From contig NZ_SSXE01000059.1 of NCBI RefSeq assembly GCF_021699195.1, positions 1-64,000 of the forward strand: 64,000 bases of DNA, read 5' to 3'. Under the pieces are notes generated by a model. It saw only the letters and a program-made list of their open reading frames with translations, had not been told where the DNA came from and searched no databases. Every line of letters begins with the position of its first letter. Positions within the stretch are counted from its first letter, which is position 1. Below, piece by piece: positions 52,539 to 61,160 of this stretch. A program made the position numbers and the translations under genes. The stretch comes from Nonomuraea sp. MG754425 (GTDB lineage: Bacteria; Actinomycetota; Actinomycetes; Streptosporangiales; Streptosporangiaceae).

Positions 52539-53831
52539 CTACTTGCTGACGGAGAAGCCCTGGGCCTGCAGCGCGGTGACCGTGCCCGTCTGGGTGCTGG
52601 TCAGGGCGTCCTGGAAGGTGGCGCTCCCGGTGGGCACCTTGCCGAGGCCGTCGCCGAGGGCCGAGGCCGTGGTGGACATCACCGGGCCCCACCGCCAGTT
52701 CGGGTTCACCTTGGCCGACTCGGCGCGGAAGAGCTGGTAGATGGGCTGGCCGCCGTAGTAGCTCTCCGGGGTGTCGAGCGCCGTGCTGGCGAGCCCGGAC
52801 TTGGAGGCCGGCAGGATCGCCGCGGACTTGATCAGGTTCGACACGGACGTGTCGTCGGTCGACATCCACAGGGCGAACTCGGTGGCCTCCTCGGGGTGCG
52901 CGCAGCCCTTCATGACGGCCGTGGCCGAACCGCCCGAGTTGCCGACGGAGTCCGCGCTGTCCCAGCGGGGCATGGGCGCGACGGCCCACTTGCCCGCGGA
53001 TCCCGCGGCGTTGTCCCGGATCAGCGACGCCGACCAGACCGGCCCGACCTCGGCCCACACCTCGCCGCTGTTCCACGCGGTGTAGAGCGCCGCGTCGAAG
53101 GCCGGATGGGACGTGACGAGACCCTCGTCGAAGAGCCCCTGCCAGTAGCCGGCGACCTTGCTGTTGGCGGCGCTGTCCATCGTCACCGTCCAGGAGTCGC
53201 CGTTGACCCCGAACCAGGGGGCGTCGCCCTGCCAGGCGAATCCGGCGTACAGGTACGGGTCGGTGGGCAGGTTCATGATCCGGGACTTCGGGTCGGCGGC
53301 CTTCACGGCGGCGGCGGCCGTCCTGAACTCCTCCCACGTCTTCGGGACCTCGATCTTCGCGTCCTTGAACAGGTCGGCCCGGTAGAACAGGCCCATCGGC
53401 GCGGTGTCGACCGGCACGCCGAAGGTCTTGCCGTCGATGCCGACGTTGCCCCACACCCAGTCGGGGAACTCGGCGCGCCGCGCCTCGGCGTGCTCGGTGA
53501 CGTCCTGGAGCAGCCCGGCGGCGAGGAAGCTGGAGAACGTCTCGTAGCCGATCTGCGCGAGGCACGGGGCCGTGCCCGCCTTCGCGGCGGTGAGCATCTT
53601 GTCGTAGCCGCCGGCGCCGCCGTTGGCGATGGCCTCGTACTTCACCTGGATGCCGGGGTGGGACTCGTTCCACAGCGCGACGGACCGCTCATAGCCCGCG
53701 GCCCAGCCCCAGAAGGTGATGTTCGCCGGGCCGCTGCCGCTCTCCCCGGTGGTGGCGGCGCACCCGGTCAGCGCGAGGCCGGTGGCGGCGATGGCGGCGG
53801 CCGCGGTGAGTCGCGCGTTTCGGTTGAGCAT
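52539..53831 (-). CDS. CUT1 sugar-binding lipoprotein
   Basis: This 430-residue lipoprotein begins with MLNRNARL and a hydrophobic stretch to the lipobox LTGC (about Cys 24). A SBP_bac_1-type body follows (ITFWGWAAGYERSVALWNE, FYRADLFKDAKIEVPKTWEEF). It is the first gene of the importer operon and the receptor for an oligosaccharide released by the secreted enzyme encoded at the operon's end. GAGAGG lies before the ATG. Its promoter region is shared with the GntR regulator. Confidence 0.9.
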   Translation of the reverse strand: MLNRNARLTAAAAIAATGLALTGCAATTGESGSGPANITFWGWAAGYERSVALWNESHPGIQVKYEAIANGGAGGYDKMLTAAKAGTAPCLAQIGYETFSSFLAAGLLQDVTEHAEARRAEFPDWVWGNVGIDGKTFGVPVDTAPMGLFYRADLFKDAKIEVPKTWEEFRTAAAAVKAADPKSRIMNLPTDPYLYAGFAWQGDAPWFGVNGDSWTVTMDSAANSKVAGYWQGLFDEGLVTSHPAFDAALYTAWNSGEVWAEVGPVWSASLIRDNAAGSAGKWAVAPMPRWDSADSVGNSGGSATAVMKGCAHPEEATEFALWMSTDDTSVSNLIKSAAILPASKSGLASTALDTPESYYGGQPIYQLFRAESAKVNPNWRWGPVMSTTASALGDGLGKVPTGSATFQDALTSTQTGTVTALQAQGFSVSK

Positions 53832-53943
53832 GACGTCCTCTCAACTGTTGTTCAGGGTCTGTTCGGATGATCACCGGCGGCATGCACGGCCGTTGAGAGA
53901 GCCCTCAGCGCCTGCTACGGGGTCCGGCGGCTGATCGTGTGCC

Positions 53944-54018
53944 GAGGGGAGCTTTGTTTCCCCTTTACGACGATCAGGTTAATGGCTGGATACTTGCATA
54001 CAAGCTTCTGACATGCAA
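53944..54018. promoter_or_regulatory. Control region between CUT1 operon and GntR gene
   Basis: It contains an AGGGGA-8-TCCCCT dyad (about 53945-53964) and a TTGCAT-13-ATGCAA dyad (53994-53999 and 54013-54018). The second is close to the GntR start and is a candidate operator for that regulator; it does not match the FadR consensus exactly. The region is notably AT-rich. Confidence 0.45.
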
Positions 54019-54029
54019 CGATCAATTTC

Positions 54030-54767
54030 GTGAGTTCCCATCGAGCGCTCGTCCCCGAGCCCACGCCCGCCGGGCGCGATCCGAGGTTGTCACCGGTCGC
54101 CCGAGACCGTACGACGACACGCACCTCCGATCGCGTCTACGACGAGTTGGTCTCCGCGATCCGCGAACTGCGACTCGCCCCAGGAGCCTCCCTGTCCGAG
54201 ACGGACCTCGCCGAGCGGCTGCACGTCAGCCGCACACCGGTGCGGGAAGCCCTCGCGCGCCTCGTCGACGCGGGCCTCGTCCGGGTCGTGCCGCAGGTCG
54301 GCACCCGGGTCGGGCTGATCAGCATGCGCGATGTGGAGGAGGCGCGCTTCGTCCGCGAAAGTCTGGAGGTCGCGGCCTTCGAGGTGGTGTGCGCCCGCCC
54401 GGCCCCCGACGTCACCGTCTTGCGCGACCTGCTCGAACGGCAGGAGCACAGCTACCGCACCGAGGACTACGACGCCTTCTTCGCCGCCGACGAGGCGCTG
54501 CACAGCGAGATCTTCTCGCTCAGCGGCTACCCGCGCGCCTGGCAGGCGGTGCAGCGGATGAAGCTGCAACTCGACCGGCTACGGCGGCTCGCCCAGCCCG
54601 ACCTGGCCGCGGTGCGCGAGCTGATCGACGAACACACGAAGATCGTCGACGCGCTGGAGGCCGCCGACCTGCAAACCGGCCGCGACCTGATCAGCCGGCA
54701 TGCCAGGCGCGCCCTCGAACTCGGCCCGTCGCTGCGCGCCAAGCACCCCGACTACTTCACGGAATGA
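54030..54767 (+). CDS. GntR-family (FCD domain) transcriptional regulator
   Basis: This 245-residue regulator has a winged HTH at about 33-97 (LSETDLAERLHVSRTPVREALARLV) and an FCD ligand-binding domain at about 105-235, with the metal-binding His residues in the region of EALHSEIF and HTKIVDAL. FCD regulators often sense hexuronates or other acid metabolites (UxuR and ExuR are relatives), which suits the downstream mannonate dehydratase. GTG start at 54030. It is divergent from the CUT1 operon. Confidence 0.9.
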   Translation: MSSHRALVPEPTPAGRDPRLSPVARDRTTTRTSDRVYDELVSAIRELRLAPGASLSETDLAERLHVSRTPVREALARLVDAGLVRVVPQVGTRVGLISMRDVEEARFVRESLEVAAFEVVCARPAPDVTVLRDLLERQEHSYRTEDYDAFFAADEALHSEIFSLSGYPRAWQAVQRMKLQLDRLRRLAQPDLAAVRELIDEHTKIVDALEAADLQTGRDLISRHARRALELGPSLRAKHPDYFTE

Positions 54768-54801
54768 GCGCGCCGGCGCTCCCTACCCTGAACGGACGAC
54801 C

Positions 54802-54849
54802 ATGAGCATCATCGACGTGTCCCGCGACGCGCTGGGCCGGCCGGCATGA
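54802..54849 (+). CDS. 15-codon leader ORF before mannonate dehydratase
   Basis: ATG at 54802 opens MSIIDVSRDALGRPA, whose TGA overlaps the mannonate dehydratase ATG as ATGA. A TACCCT box at 54785-54790 lies just upstream, consistent with transcription starting close to this ATG. It may be a translated leader coupling initiation downstream, or chance. Confidence 0.35.
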   Translation: MSIIDVSRDALGRPA

Positions 54850-55928
54850 CCATCCGGATCTCCATGGGCCACATCGACAGGTACGACTCCCGCGTCGCGA
54901 CGTTCGCCCGCCAACTCGGCCTCACCGGCGTGCAACTGCACACCCCCGACCTGCTGCCCGGCACCGACGGCCACTGGAGCCTGGCCGAACTGCGGGCCCT
55001 GCGGGAGCGCTGCGACGCCGACGGCCTGTCGATCGACGGGCTGGAGAACGTCCCGCTGGCCCACTTCTGGAAGATCCAGCGCGGCCTGCCCGGCAGGGAC
55101 GAGCAGATCGACCACTACCGGCGAACCCTCCGCAACCTCGCCGCCGTCGGCATCGACCTGCTCGGCTACAACTTCCTGGCCACCTACGTCTGGCGCACCG
55201 ACATGGCCGCGCGAGGCCGTGGCGGCGCCACGGTCACCGCCTTCGACCTCGACGACGCGCACCGCGGCAACGCGCTGGCCGGCTACCGGCTCACCCCGGA
55301 CCAGCCCGTGGACGAGCCGATCACGGCCGACCAGATGTGGGCCAACCACCAGTACTTCCTCGACGCCGTCCTCCCCGTCGCGGAGGAGGTCGGCGTGCGG
55401 CTCGCCCTGCACCCGGACGATCCCCCCGTCGACGAGCCGCTGGGCGGCGTCGCCCGGATCTTCACCTCCCCGGCCGCCATCGGACGGGCCCGCGAGCAGG
55501 CCGGGAGCAGCCCGTCGTGGGGGCTGAACCTCTGCCTCGGCACGGTGTCGGAGATGGCCGGCGAGCAGAGCGTCAACGAGGTCATCGACCTGCTCGGACC
55601 GGCCGTCTTCTACGTGCACTTCCGGGACGTGCGCGGCACCGTGCCACGCTTCAGCGAATGTTTCCTCGGTGAGGGCAACTACAACCCGGCACGCGTGATC
55701 CGCCGGCTCGCCGGCGCCGGGTTCACCGGATTCCTCATCGACGACCACGTACCGGCCATGATCGGAGACGTGGACACCTGGGGCGACACCTCGTCGGAGG
55801 CGTACTGCAGCCGGGGCCGGGCGCATGCGATCGGCTACCTGCAGGGTGTGCTCAACGGCCTGGCCCTCGACGAGCCGGGCGGCGACCACGCGCCCGCGGC
55901 CGGCGGTCAGCTCCCGGCCCACCTCTGA
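54846..55928 (+). CDS. uxuA: Mannonate dehydratase (UxuA family)
   Basis: This 360-residue TIM-barrel enzyme (xylose-isomerase-like fold) has the UxuA hallmarks. HPDDPP and GLNLCLGTVSEM lie in the middle, with the metal-binding Cys in the latter. The metal-binding His lies in VHFRDVRG. EGNYNP and DDHVP follow near the C-terminus. It dehydrates D-mannonate to 2-keto-3-deoxygluconate, a step in glucuronate catabolism. The ATG has no clear ribosome-binding site but overlaps the leader ORF. It lies 78 bp after the GntR gene. Confidence 0.85.
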   Translation: MTIRISMGHIDRYDSRVATFARQLGLTGVQLHTPDLLPGTDGHWSLAELRALRERCDADGLSIDGLENVPLAHFWKIQRGLPGRDEQIDHYRRTLRNLAAVGIDLLGYNFLATYVWRTDMAARGRGGATVTAFDLDDAHRGNALAGYRLTPDQPVDEPITADQMWANHQYFLDAVLPVAEEVGVRLALHPDDPPVDEPLGGVARIFTSPAAIGRAREQAGSSPSWGLNLCLGTVSEMAGEQSVNEVIDLLGPAVFYVHFRDVRGTVPRFSECFLGEGNYNPARVIRRLAGAGFTGFLIDDHVPAMIGDVDTWGDTSSEAYCSRGRAHAIGYLQGVLNGLALDEPGGDHAPAAGGQLPAHL

Positions 55929-55977
55929 CCGGCCCGCCTCTGACCGGCCCGCCTTTAACCGGCCCGCCTTTAACCGG
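55925..55977. repeat. 15-bp tandem repeat with in-frame stops for both strands
   Basis: Three and a half copies of a 15-bp unit (CTGACCGGCCCGCCT, later TTAACCGGCCCGCCT) lie between the convergent mannonate dehydratase and LacI genes. On the plus strand they place stops at 55926, 55941, 55956 and 55971, all in the dehydratase frame. On the minus strand they place two TAA codons in the LacI frame (55970-55972 and 55955-55957). Confidence 0.85.
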
Positions 55978-56986
55978 CGCTGCCGCGACCGGCCGGCGGG
56001 CGCTCGGAGCCCCGGAGGATGAGCCGCGTGGGGAGCACGCGGGTGGCGAACGCCGAGGTGTCGCCGTTCAGGCGGCCGAGCACGAGCCCGGCGGCGGTGC
56101 GCCCCATCAGCTCGACGTCCTGGCTCACCACCGACACGGGCGGGTCGCCGAGCAGCGCCGTCTCGAAGTCGTCGAAGCCGACCAGGGGCACCCGCCGGCC
56201 CGCGGTCCGGAAGGCGAGCAGCGCGCCGATCGTCGCGCGGTTGTTGGCGGTGAACAGGGCGTCGGCACGACCGTCGCGGAGCACGCCGCCGACCTCGCGT
56301 TCCGCCTGCTCCCGGGTGTGCGCCGTGGTGATCGTGAGCGGCGCGCCGGCGGCCGGCCCGGCCTCGGCGAGCGCCGCGGCATACCCGGCGTGCCGCTCGC
56401 GCATCGTGTAGATGTCGGGCGAGTCGCCGACGAAGGCGATGCGCCGGGCTCCGCCGGCGACGAGCGCGAGGGTCGCCGCCCGCGCCCCGCCCGCGTTGTC
56501 GGCGAGCACGGCGTCGGCGCCGCCGTACGGCACGGGCCGGTCGAGCACGACCAGCGGCGGGATCGGCGCGGCCACCTCGGACCAGTCGCGCGTGGCCCGC
56601 CGCGGCGGAACCACGATCAGGCCGTCCACCCGCTGTTCCAGGAGCCGATCGACCAGGCGGTCATGCCGCCGCCCGTCCTCTTCCGAGCTGGCGATCGTGA
56701 CGAGGTAGCCGGCGGCGTCCGCCACGCTCTCGATGGCGCGGGCCAGCGTGGAGTAGTAGGGGTTGGCGAGGTCGCTGATGACCAGGCCGATGGTCTTGCC
56801 CGTCCGGCCGGGCCGGATGCTCGCCGCGGACAGGTTGCGGCGGTAGCCGAGCTTCGCGATCGCCGCGCTGATGCGCTCCGCGAGGCCCGGATCGATGTTC
56901 GTCTCCCCGTTGACGTGCCGCGAGACCGTCTTCAGGCTGACTCCCGCCTCGTGCGCGACGTCCTTCATCGTGGGGTTGCGCAGCAT
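55970..56986 (-). CDS. LacI-family transcriptional regulator
   Basis: This 338-residue regulator has an N-terminal LacI HTH (about 5-55, TMKDVAHEAGVSLKTVSRHVNG) and a periplasmic-binding-protein-like sensor (VISDLANPYYSTLARAIE, GLIVVPP, VGFDDFETAL). ATG start at 56984-56986. It is likely the repressor of the adjacent GH42 gene and of the SDR-SMP-30 genes through the ACAACGTTGT palindrome at 59216-59225. Confidence 0.92.
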   Translation of the reverse strand: MLRNPTMKDVAHEAGVSLKTVSRHVNGETNIDPGLAERISAAIAKLGYRRNLSAASIRPGRTGKTIGLVISDLANPYYSTLARAIESVADAAGYLVTIASSEEDGRRHDRLVDRLLEQRVDGLIVVPPRRATRDWSEVAAPIPPLVVLDRPVPYGGADAVLADNAGGARAATLALVAGGARRIAFVGDSPDIYTMRERHAGYAAALAEAGPAAGAPLTITTAHTREQAEREVGGVLRDGRADALFTANNRATIGALLAFRTAGRRVPLVGFDDFETALLGDPPVSVVSQDVELMGRTAAGLVLGRLNGDTSAFATRVLPTRLILRGSERPPAGRGSAG

Positions 56987-57071
56987 CAGGTCTCTCCCGT
57001 CCGGCGACCGAAACCGCCCGATCGTGGTCCGCCGGGCCCGGCCGTGTCCCCCGGCCGGGCCCGTCCTCCGT

Positions 57072-59099
57072 TCAGCGAGCCGATCCGACGACCCGCACGC
57101 CGCCCGCGGGCACCGTGATCTTCCCTTCGTGGACGGACCCGTCCAGCAGGTCGGTCCCCGACCCCTGGACGGTGACCTCGGTGTCGCCGTGGTTGATGAG
57201 GAAGAGGTACGCGTGGCCGGCCGAGCGGCGGGTCACGACCTCCAGCCCGTCCGCCGGACGGCCGGCCGAGGGGCGCTTCGCGACCGCGTCCAGCAGCCGC
57301 GCGCGGGCGTCGGCGGGCAGCTCGACGCCCACGTACCAGGCTTCGCCCGCGCCCCGGGCCGCGCGCGTGACCGCCGGCGCGCCCGCGAAGTCGCCGTCGA
57401 GGTAGCGGGCCTCGGCCACCGCGTCCGTCAGCTCGATCTCCTCGTGCCAGGTCGAGACCCGGGCGGGCCCCGTGACGCCGTCGATCTCCACCGAGTCCGC
57501 CTCCGCCAGGGGCGCGAACTCCTCCACCCGCACGCCCAGCAGGTCGCGGAACGCCCCGGGGTAGCCGCCGAGCCGTACCCGGTCGAGCGGGTCGACGATG
57601 CCGGAGAAGTAGCTGACGAGCACCGTCGCCCCGGCCTCCGCCGCGGCGGCGACGGCGGCGGCGTCCCGGTCGGAGATCAGGTAGAGCATGGGCACGACGA
57701 TCAGCCGGTAACCAGACAGGTCGGCCGACGGCGGCACGACGTCGACGGTGACGCCCGCCTCCCACAGGGTCCGGTGCCAGCCGAGCGCCGTCTCCGCGTA
57801 CGACAGGCCGTTGTGCGGATGCGACGCCCGCTCGGCCGCCCACCACGACTCCTCGGAGAACAGCAGCGCGCAGTCGGCGGCGACCCGCGTCCCGAGCACC
57901 TCGGAGCAGGAGGCCAGTTCCGCGCCGAGCGCCGCCACCTCCCGGAACTTCCGGCTGCCGGCTCCGGCGTGCGGCAGCATCGCCGAGTGGAAACGCTCGG
58001 CGCCCGCCCGCGCGGCCCGCCACTGGAAGAAGCAGATCCCGTCGGATCCGCGGGCGACGTGCGCGAACACGTCCCGCCGGAGTTGACCGGGGCGCTTGGC
58101 GGGGTTGACGGATCGCCAGCTCGTGGCGCCGGTGGCCGTCTCCATGAGCAGCCACGGACCGCCGCGCGCCAGGCCGCGCGCGCGGTCGGCCGAGAACGAC
58201 AGCTCGACGTGCGCGTCAGGCGTCGGCCGCAGGTAGTGGTCGCTCGCGACGAGATCCAGGTCGGCGGTCCAGGAGCTGTAGTCCATGTTCTTGCCGGCGT
58301 CGAAGAGCACCATGTTCGTGGTGATCGGAATGTCCGGGGTGACCCGCCGGAGCACGGCGATCTCGGCGCGGAGCTGCTCGCGCAGCCGGTCGGAGCTGAA
58401 CCGGTCGAAGTCCAGTTCCTGGGTGGGGTTGGAGTCGGTGAACGTGAGCCGCGGCGGCTGGATCTCCGTCCACGCGGAGTAGGTCTGGCTCCACGCGGCG
58501 GTCGTCCAGGCGGCGTTCAGCTCGTCGAGCGAGTCGTGGTAGCGCTCCCGCAGCCACGCACGGAAGGCCGCGGCGCTCTGCTCGCCGTAGCACCGCGAGT
58601 TGTGGCCGCCCAGCTCGTTGGAGACGTGCCACAGCGCGAGGGCGGGGTGCTCGCCATAGCGTCCGGCCATCCTCTCCACCAGCTCCAGCGAGTGCTCGCG
58701 GTAGACCAGCGACGACGGCGACCAGGCCTGGCGGCCGCCCTGCGCCATCGTCCGGCCGTGCCGATCGACGGGCAGCACCTCGGGGAAGCGGGTGGTGAGC
58801 CACGGCGGCGGCGAGGCAGTGGCCGTGGCGAGATCCACGGCGATGTCGTGGGCGTGCAGGAGGTCGAGCACACGATCCAGCCAGCCGAAGTTCCAGCGGC
58901 CGGGCTCCGGTTGCAACGTCGACCAGGAGAAGACGCCGACCGTGACGAGGTTGACCCCGGCCTCGCGCATCAGCCGCACGTCCTCGTGCCAGACGTGCTC
59001 GTCCCACTGCTCGGGGTTGTAGTCGCCGCCGAAGGCCACCGGTTCGCCGCCGAACCGGGCCACGACGTTGGCGGGCCACCGGATCCACTCAGCCGTCAC
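57072..59099 (-). CDS. Glycoside hydrolase family 42 beta-galactosidase
   Basis: This 675-residue enzyme has GGDYNPEQW near the start, the acid/base Glu in WHVSNELGG at about residue 164 and the nucleophile Glu in LLMETATG at about 320. A trimerisation-type domain (about 390-600) and a C-terminal beta domain complete the fold. It has no signal peptide, so it acts in the cytoplasm on imported galactosides. GTG start at 59097-59099, with GGAGCAGAGC upstream. It is read away from the SDR gene across a region with the LacI operator. Confidence 0.92.
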   Translation of the reverse strand: MTAEWIRWPANVVARFGGEPVAFGGDYNPEQWDEHVWHEDVRLMREAGVNLVTVGVFSWSTLQPEPGRWNFGWLDRVLDLLHAHDIAVDLATATASPPPWLTTRFPEVLPVDRHGRTMAQGGRQAWSPSSLVYREHSLELVERMAGRYGEHPALALWHVSNELGGHNSRCYGEQSAAAFRAWLRERYHDSLDELNAAWTTAAWSQTYSAWTEIQPPRLTFTDSNPTQELDFDRFSSDRLREQLRAEIAVLRRVTPDIPITTNMVLFDAGKNMDYSSWTADLDLVASDHYLRPTPDAHVELSFSADRARGLARGGPWLLMETATGATSWRSVNPAKRPGQLRRDVFAHVARGSDGICFFQWRAARAGAERFHSAMLPHAGAGSRKFREVAALGAELASCSEVLGTRVAADCALLFSEESWWAAERASHPHNGLSYAETALGWHRTLWEAGVTVDVVPPSADLSGYRLIVVPMLYLISDRDAAAVAAAAEAGATVLVSYFSGIVDPLDRVRLGGYPGAFRDLLGVRVEEFAPLAEADSVEIDGVTGPARVSTWHEEIELTDAVAEARYLDGDFAGAPAVTRAARGAGEAWYVGVELPADARARLLDAVAKRPSAGRPADGLEVVTRRSAGHAYLFLINHGDTEVTVQGSGTDLLDGSVHEGKITVPAGGVRVVGSAR

Positions 59100-59215
59100 G
59101 AGCTCTGCTCCTCACTGCGCAACGAAATCACCTGACGAAACCGCCTGACGCGATCGCCAGGCGACCGCGCCGCCGCGGCCGTCAAGCTGCGGGGAGTTCA
59201 GACTAGCGGCTTGAG

Positions 59216-59225
59216 ACAACGTTGT
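59216..59225. promoter_or_regulatory. LacI-type operator palindrome
   Basis: ACAACGTTGT is a perfect 10-bp palindrome with the central CG typical of LacI-family sites. It lies between the divergent GH42 and SDR genes. The regulator gene 2 kb away (55970-56986) is the likely binder. Confidence 0.55.
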
Positions 59226-59324
59226 TTTAGAGTGATCCCGCGTAAGCGGCCGGCGGCCCGTCCCGGCACGTCCGCCGCGGCGGACCTCCCGCGCCGCTCG
59301 TGAACGACATCGAGGGAGTGAATC

Positions 59325-60107
59325 GTGGCGGAGTTCGACGGCAAGATCGCCATCGTCACCGGTGGGCACAGCGGCATCGGACGGGCGACGGCCCGGCTGC
59401 TGTCCGAGCGCGGCGCGACGGTCGTGGCCGCGGGCGTCCCGCCGACACGCGAGGCCGAGGCCCCGCTGCCGGGCGTCGAACAGGCCGAACTCGACGTCAC
59501 CGACGAGAGCGCCACCGCGCGACTCGTCGACGACGTGGCCGCCCGGCACGGCGGGCTCGACATCGTCGTGGCCGCCGCCGGGATCCAGCGCTACGGCACG
59601 GCGGCGGAGACCGGCGCCGAGGAGTGGAACGAGGTGCTCGCCGTCAACGTGACCGGCGCCTTCCACGCCGCCAAGCACGCGCTGCCGCACCTGCGCGCCC
59701 GCGGAGCCGGCTCGATCGTGATCGTCTCCTCCGTCCAGGCCTTCGTCACCCAGAGCTCCGTCGCCGCCTACACCACCAGCAAGGGCGCGCTCAACGCGCT
59801 GGCCAGGTCCATCGCGATCGACGAGGCGAAGAACGGGATCAGGGCCAACACCGTCTGCCCCGCCTCCGTGGACACCCCGATGTTGCGCGCCTCGGCCCGC
59901 GCCTTCTCCGACGGCACCGACCAGGGCACGCGGGACCTGGTCGAGTCGTGGGGACGCATGCACCCGCTGGGCCGGGTGGCGCGGCCGGACGAGGTCGCCG
60001 AGGCCATCGCCTTCCTGGCCGGCGACCGCGCCAGCTTCATCACCGGCATCGCGCTGCCCGTGGACGGCGGGCTGCTGGCCAACGCCGCCGTCACCCTGCC
60101 GGGATGA
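59325..60107 (+). CDS. Short-chain dehydrogenase/reductase
   Basis: This 260-residue classical SDR has the Rossmann GGHSGIG motif, VAAAGIQ, the catalytic Ser in VSSVQAF, YxxxK in AYTTSKGALN and PVDGG near the end. It is probably an NAD(P)-dependent oxidoreductase of a sugar acid or uronate (for example a fructuronate reductase or 2-keto-3-deoxygluconate dehydrogenase type), as the neighbours are uronate genes. The exact substrate is not evident. GTG start with GAGGGAG upstream. Confidence 0.88.
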   Translation: MAEFDGKIAIVTGGHSGIGRATARLLSERGATVVAAGVPPTREAEAPLPGVEQAELDVTDESATARLVDDVAARHGGLDIVVAAAGIQRYGTAAETGAEEWNEVLAVNVTGAFHAAKHALPHLRARGAGSIVIVSSVQAFVTQSSVAAYTTSKGALNALARSIAIDEAKNGIRANTVCPASVDTPMLRASARAFSDGTDQGTRDLVESWGRMHPLGRVARPDEVAEAIAFLAGDRASFITGIALPVDGGLLANAAVTLPG

Positions 60108-60162
60108 ACGTCCGCCACGGCCACCTCGCCCCGGGGCGGCCGACGATGAGCGAGGAGTCCGG

Positions 60163-61011
60163 ATGACGGCCGAGGTCGCGGTGCCCGGCAGGGCCCGGGT
60201 GGGCGAAGGACCGGTCTGGGACGCCGGCCGCCTGCACTGGGTCGACATCCCCGCCGGCCGCCTGCACACCAGCGACCCGGCCACCGGTCACACCACCAGC
60301 GTCGAGTTGCCGACCCTCCTCGGCGCCGCGGCGCCACGACGCGGCGGCGGCTTCGTGGCCGCGACCGCCGAAGGCTTCGCGAGCGTCGGGTCCGACGGGA
60401 CGATGACCGTCCGGCGCGCGATCCTGCCCGACGGCGAACGCATGAACGACGCCAAGTGCGACCGGCACGGACGGTTCTGGGCCGGCAGCACCTCGATGGA
60501 CTTCCGGCCCGGCAAGGGCGCGCTGCACGTGCTCATGCCGGACTGGACGAGCCGCGTCGTCCTCGACGACCTGGCCCTGCCCAACGGGCTCGACTGGAGC
60601 CCCGACGGGCGCACCTTCTACCTCGCCGACAGCATCGCCGGCGAGATCTCGGCCTTCGACACCGAACCCGGCTCCACCTCGATCAGCCGGCGACGCACGC
60701 TGTTCCGGGTCCCCGCCCGCACCGGCATGCCGGACGGCCTCACCGTCGACGCGGCGGGCTGCCTGTGGGTCGCGATCTGGGGCGGCGACCGCCTGGCCAG
60801 GATCTCCCCTGACGGGGACCTGCTCGGCGAGATCCCGATGCCCGTGCACCAGCCGTCCTCCTGCGCGTTCGGCGGGGCCCGCCTCGACCGCCTGTACGTC
60901 ACCTCGGCCCGCGAGGGGCTCGACCTGCCCGACGACGACCCCGCCGGGTCGGTGTTCGTCCTCGACCGGCCGGGTGTCGTCGGCAGGCCCGCCACGGCGT
61001 TCGCCGGCTGA
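60163..61011 (+). CDS. SMP-30/gluconolactonase-like lactonase
   Basis: This 282-residue six-bladed beta-propeller has the SMP-30 signature segments: VGEGPVW with the first metal ligand Glu, GERMNDAKCDRHGRFWAGS, LPNGLDWSPDGRTFYLAD and MPDGLTVDAAGCLWVA. These enzymes hydrolyse aldono- or uronolactones to the acids using a divalent metal. GAGGAG precedes the ATG. It is 55 bp after the SDR stop and likely co-transcribed. Confidence 0.88.
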   Translation: MTAEVAVPGRARVGEGPVWDAGRLHWVDIPAGRLHTSDPATGHTTSVELPTLLGAAAPRRGGGFVAATAEGFASVGSDGTMTVRRAILPDGERMNDAKCDRHGRFWAGSTSMDFRPGKGALHVLMPDWTSRVVLDDLALPNGLDWSPDGRTFYLADSIAGEISAFDTEPGSTSISRRRTLFRVPARTGMPDGLTVDAAGCLWVAIWGGDRLARISPDGDLLGEIPMPVHQPSSCAFGGARLDRLYVTSAREGLDLPDDDPAGSVFVLDRPGVVGRPATAFAG

Positions 61012-61081
61012 GCCGCCGAGGCGTCAGCCGGGCAGCCGGGCACCTTGGGAGTCCGCACCATGTCGCTGGGCTGAGCGCACG

Positions 61082-61125
61082 GGCGGGCCCGGATCCGGCC
61101 GGGGCGCGTGGTTCCCGGACCCGCC
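61082..61125 (+). terminator. Hairpin after the SMP-30 gene
   Basis: An 11-bp stem with one mismatch (61082-61092 with 61115-61125) and a 22-base loop lies about 70 bp past the SMP-30 stop. The loop is long, so the terminator call is tentative. Confidence 0.4.
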
Positions 61126-61160
61126 GGAGGGCGCCGTGGAGCAGGGGTGATACTGGGAAT

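Noticed and set aside
53994..54018. FadR-consensus operator
   Set aside because: The dyad TTGCAT-13-ATGCAA does not fit the TNGTNNNACNA pattern on either strand. It is kept only as a generic candidate site.
53832..61160. 2-keto-3-deoxygluconate kinase and aldolase to complete uronate catabolism
   Set aside because: None of the genes in this stretch has the motifs; the later steps must be encoded elsewhere.
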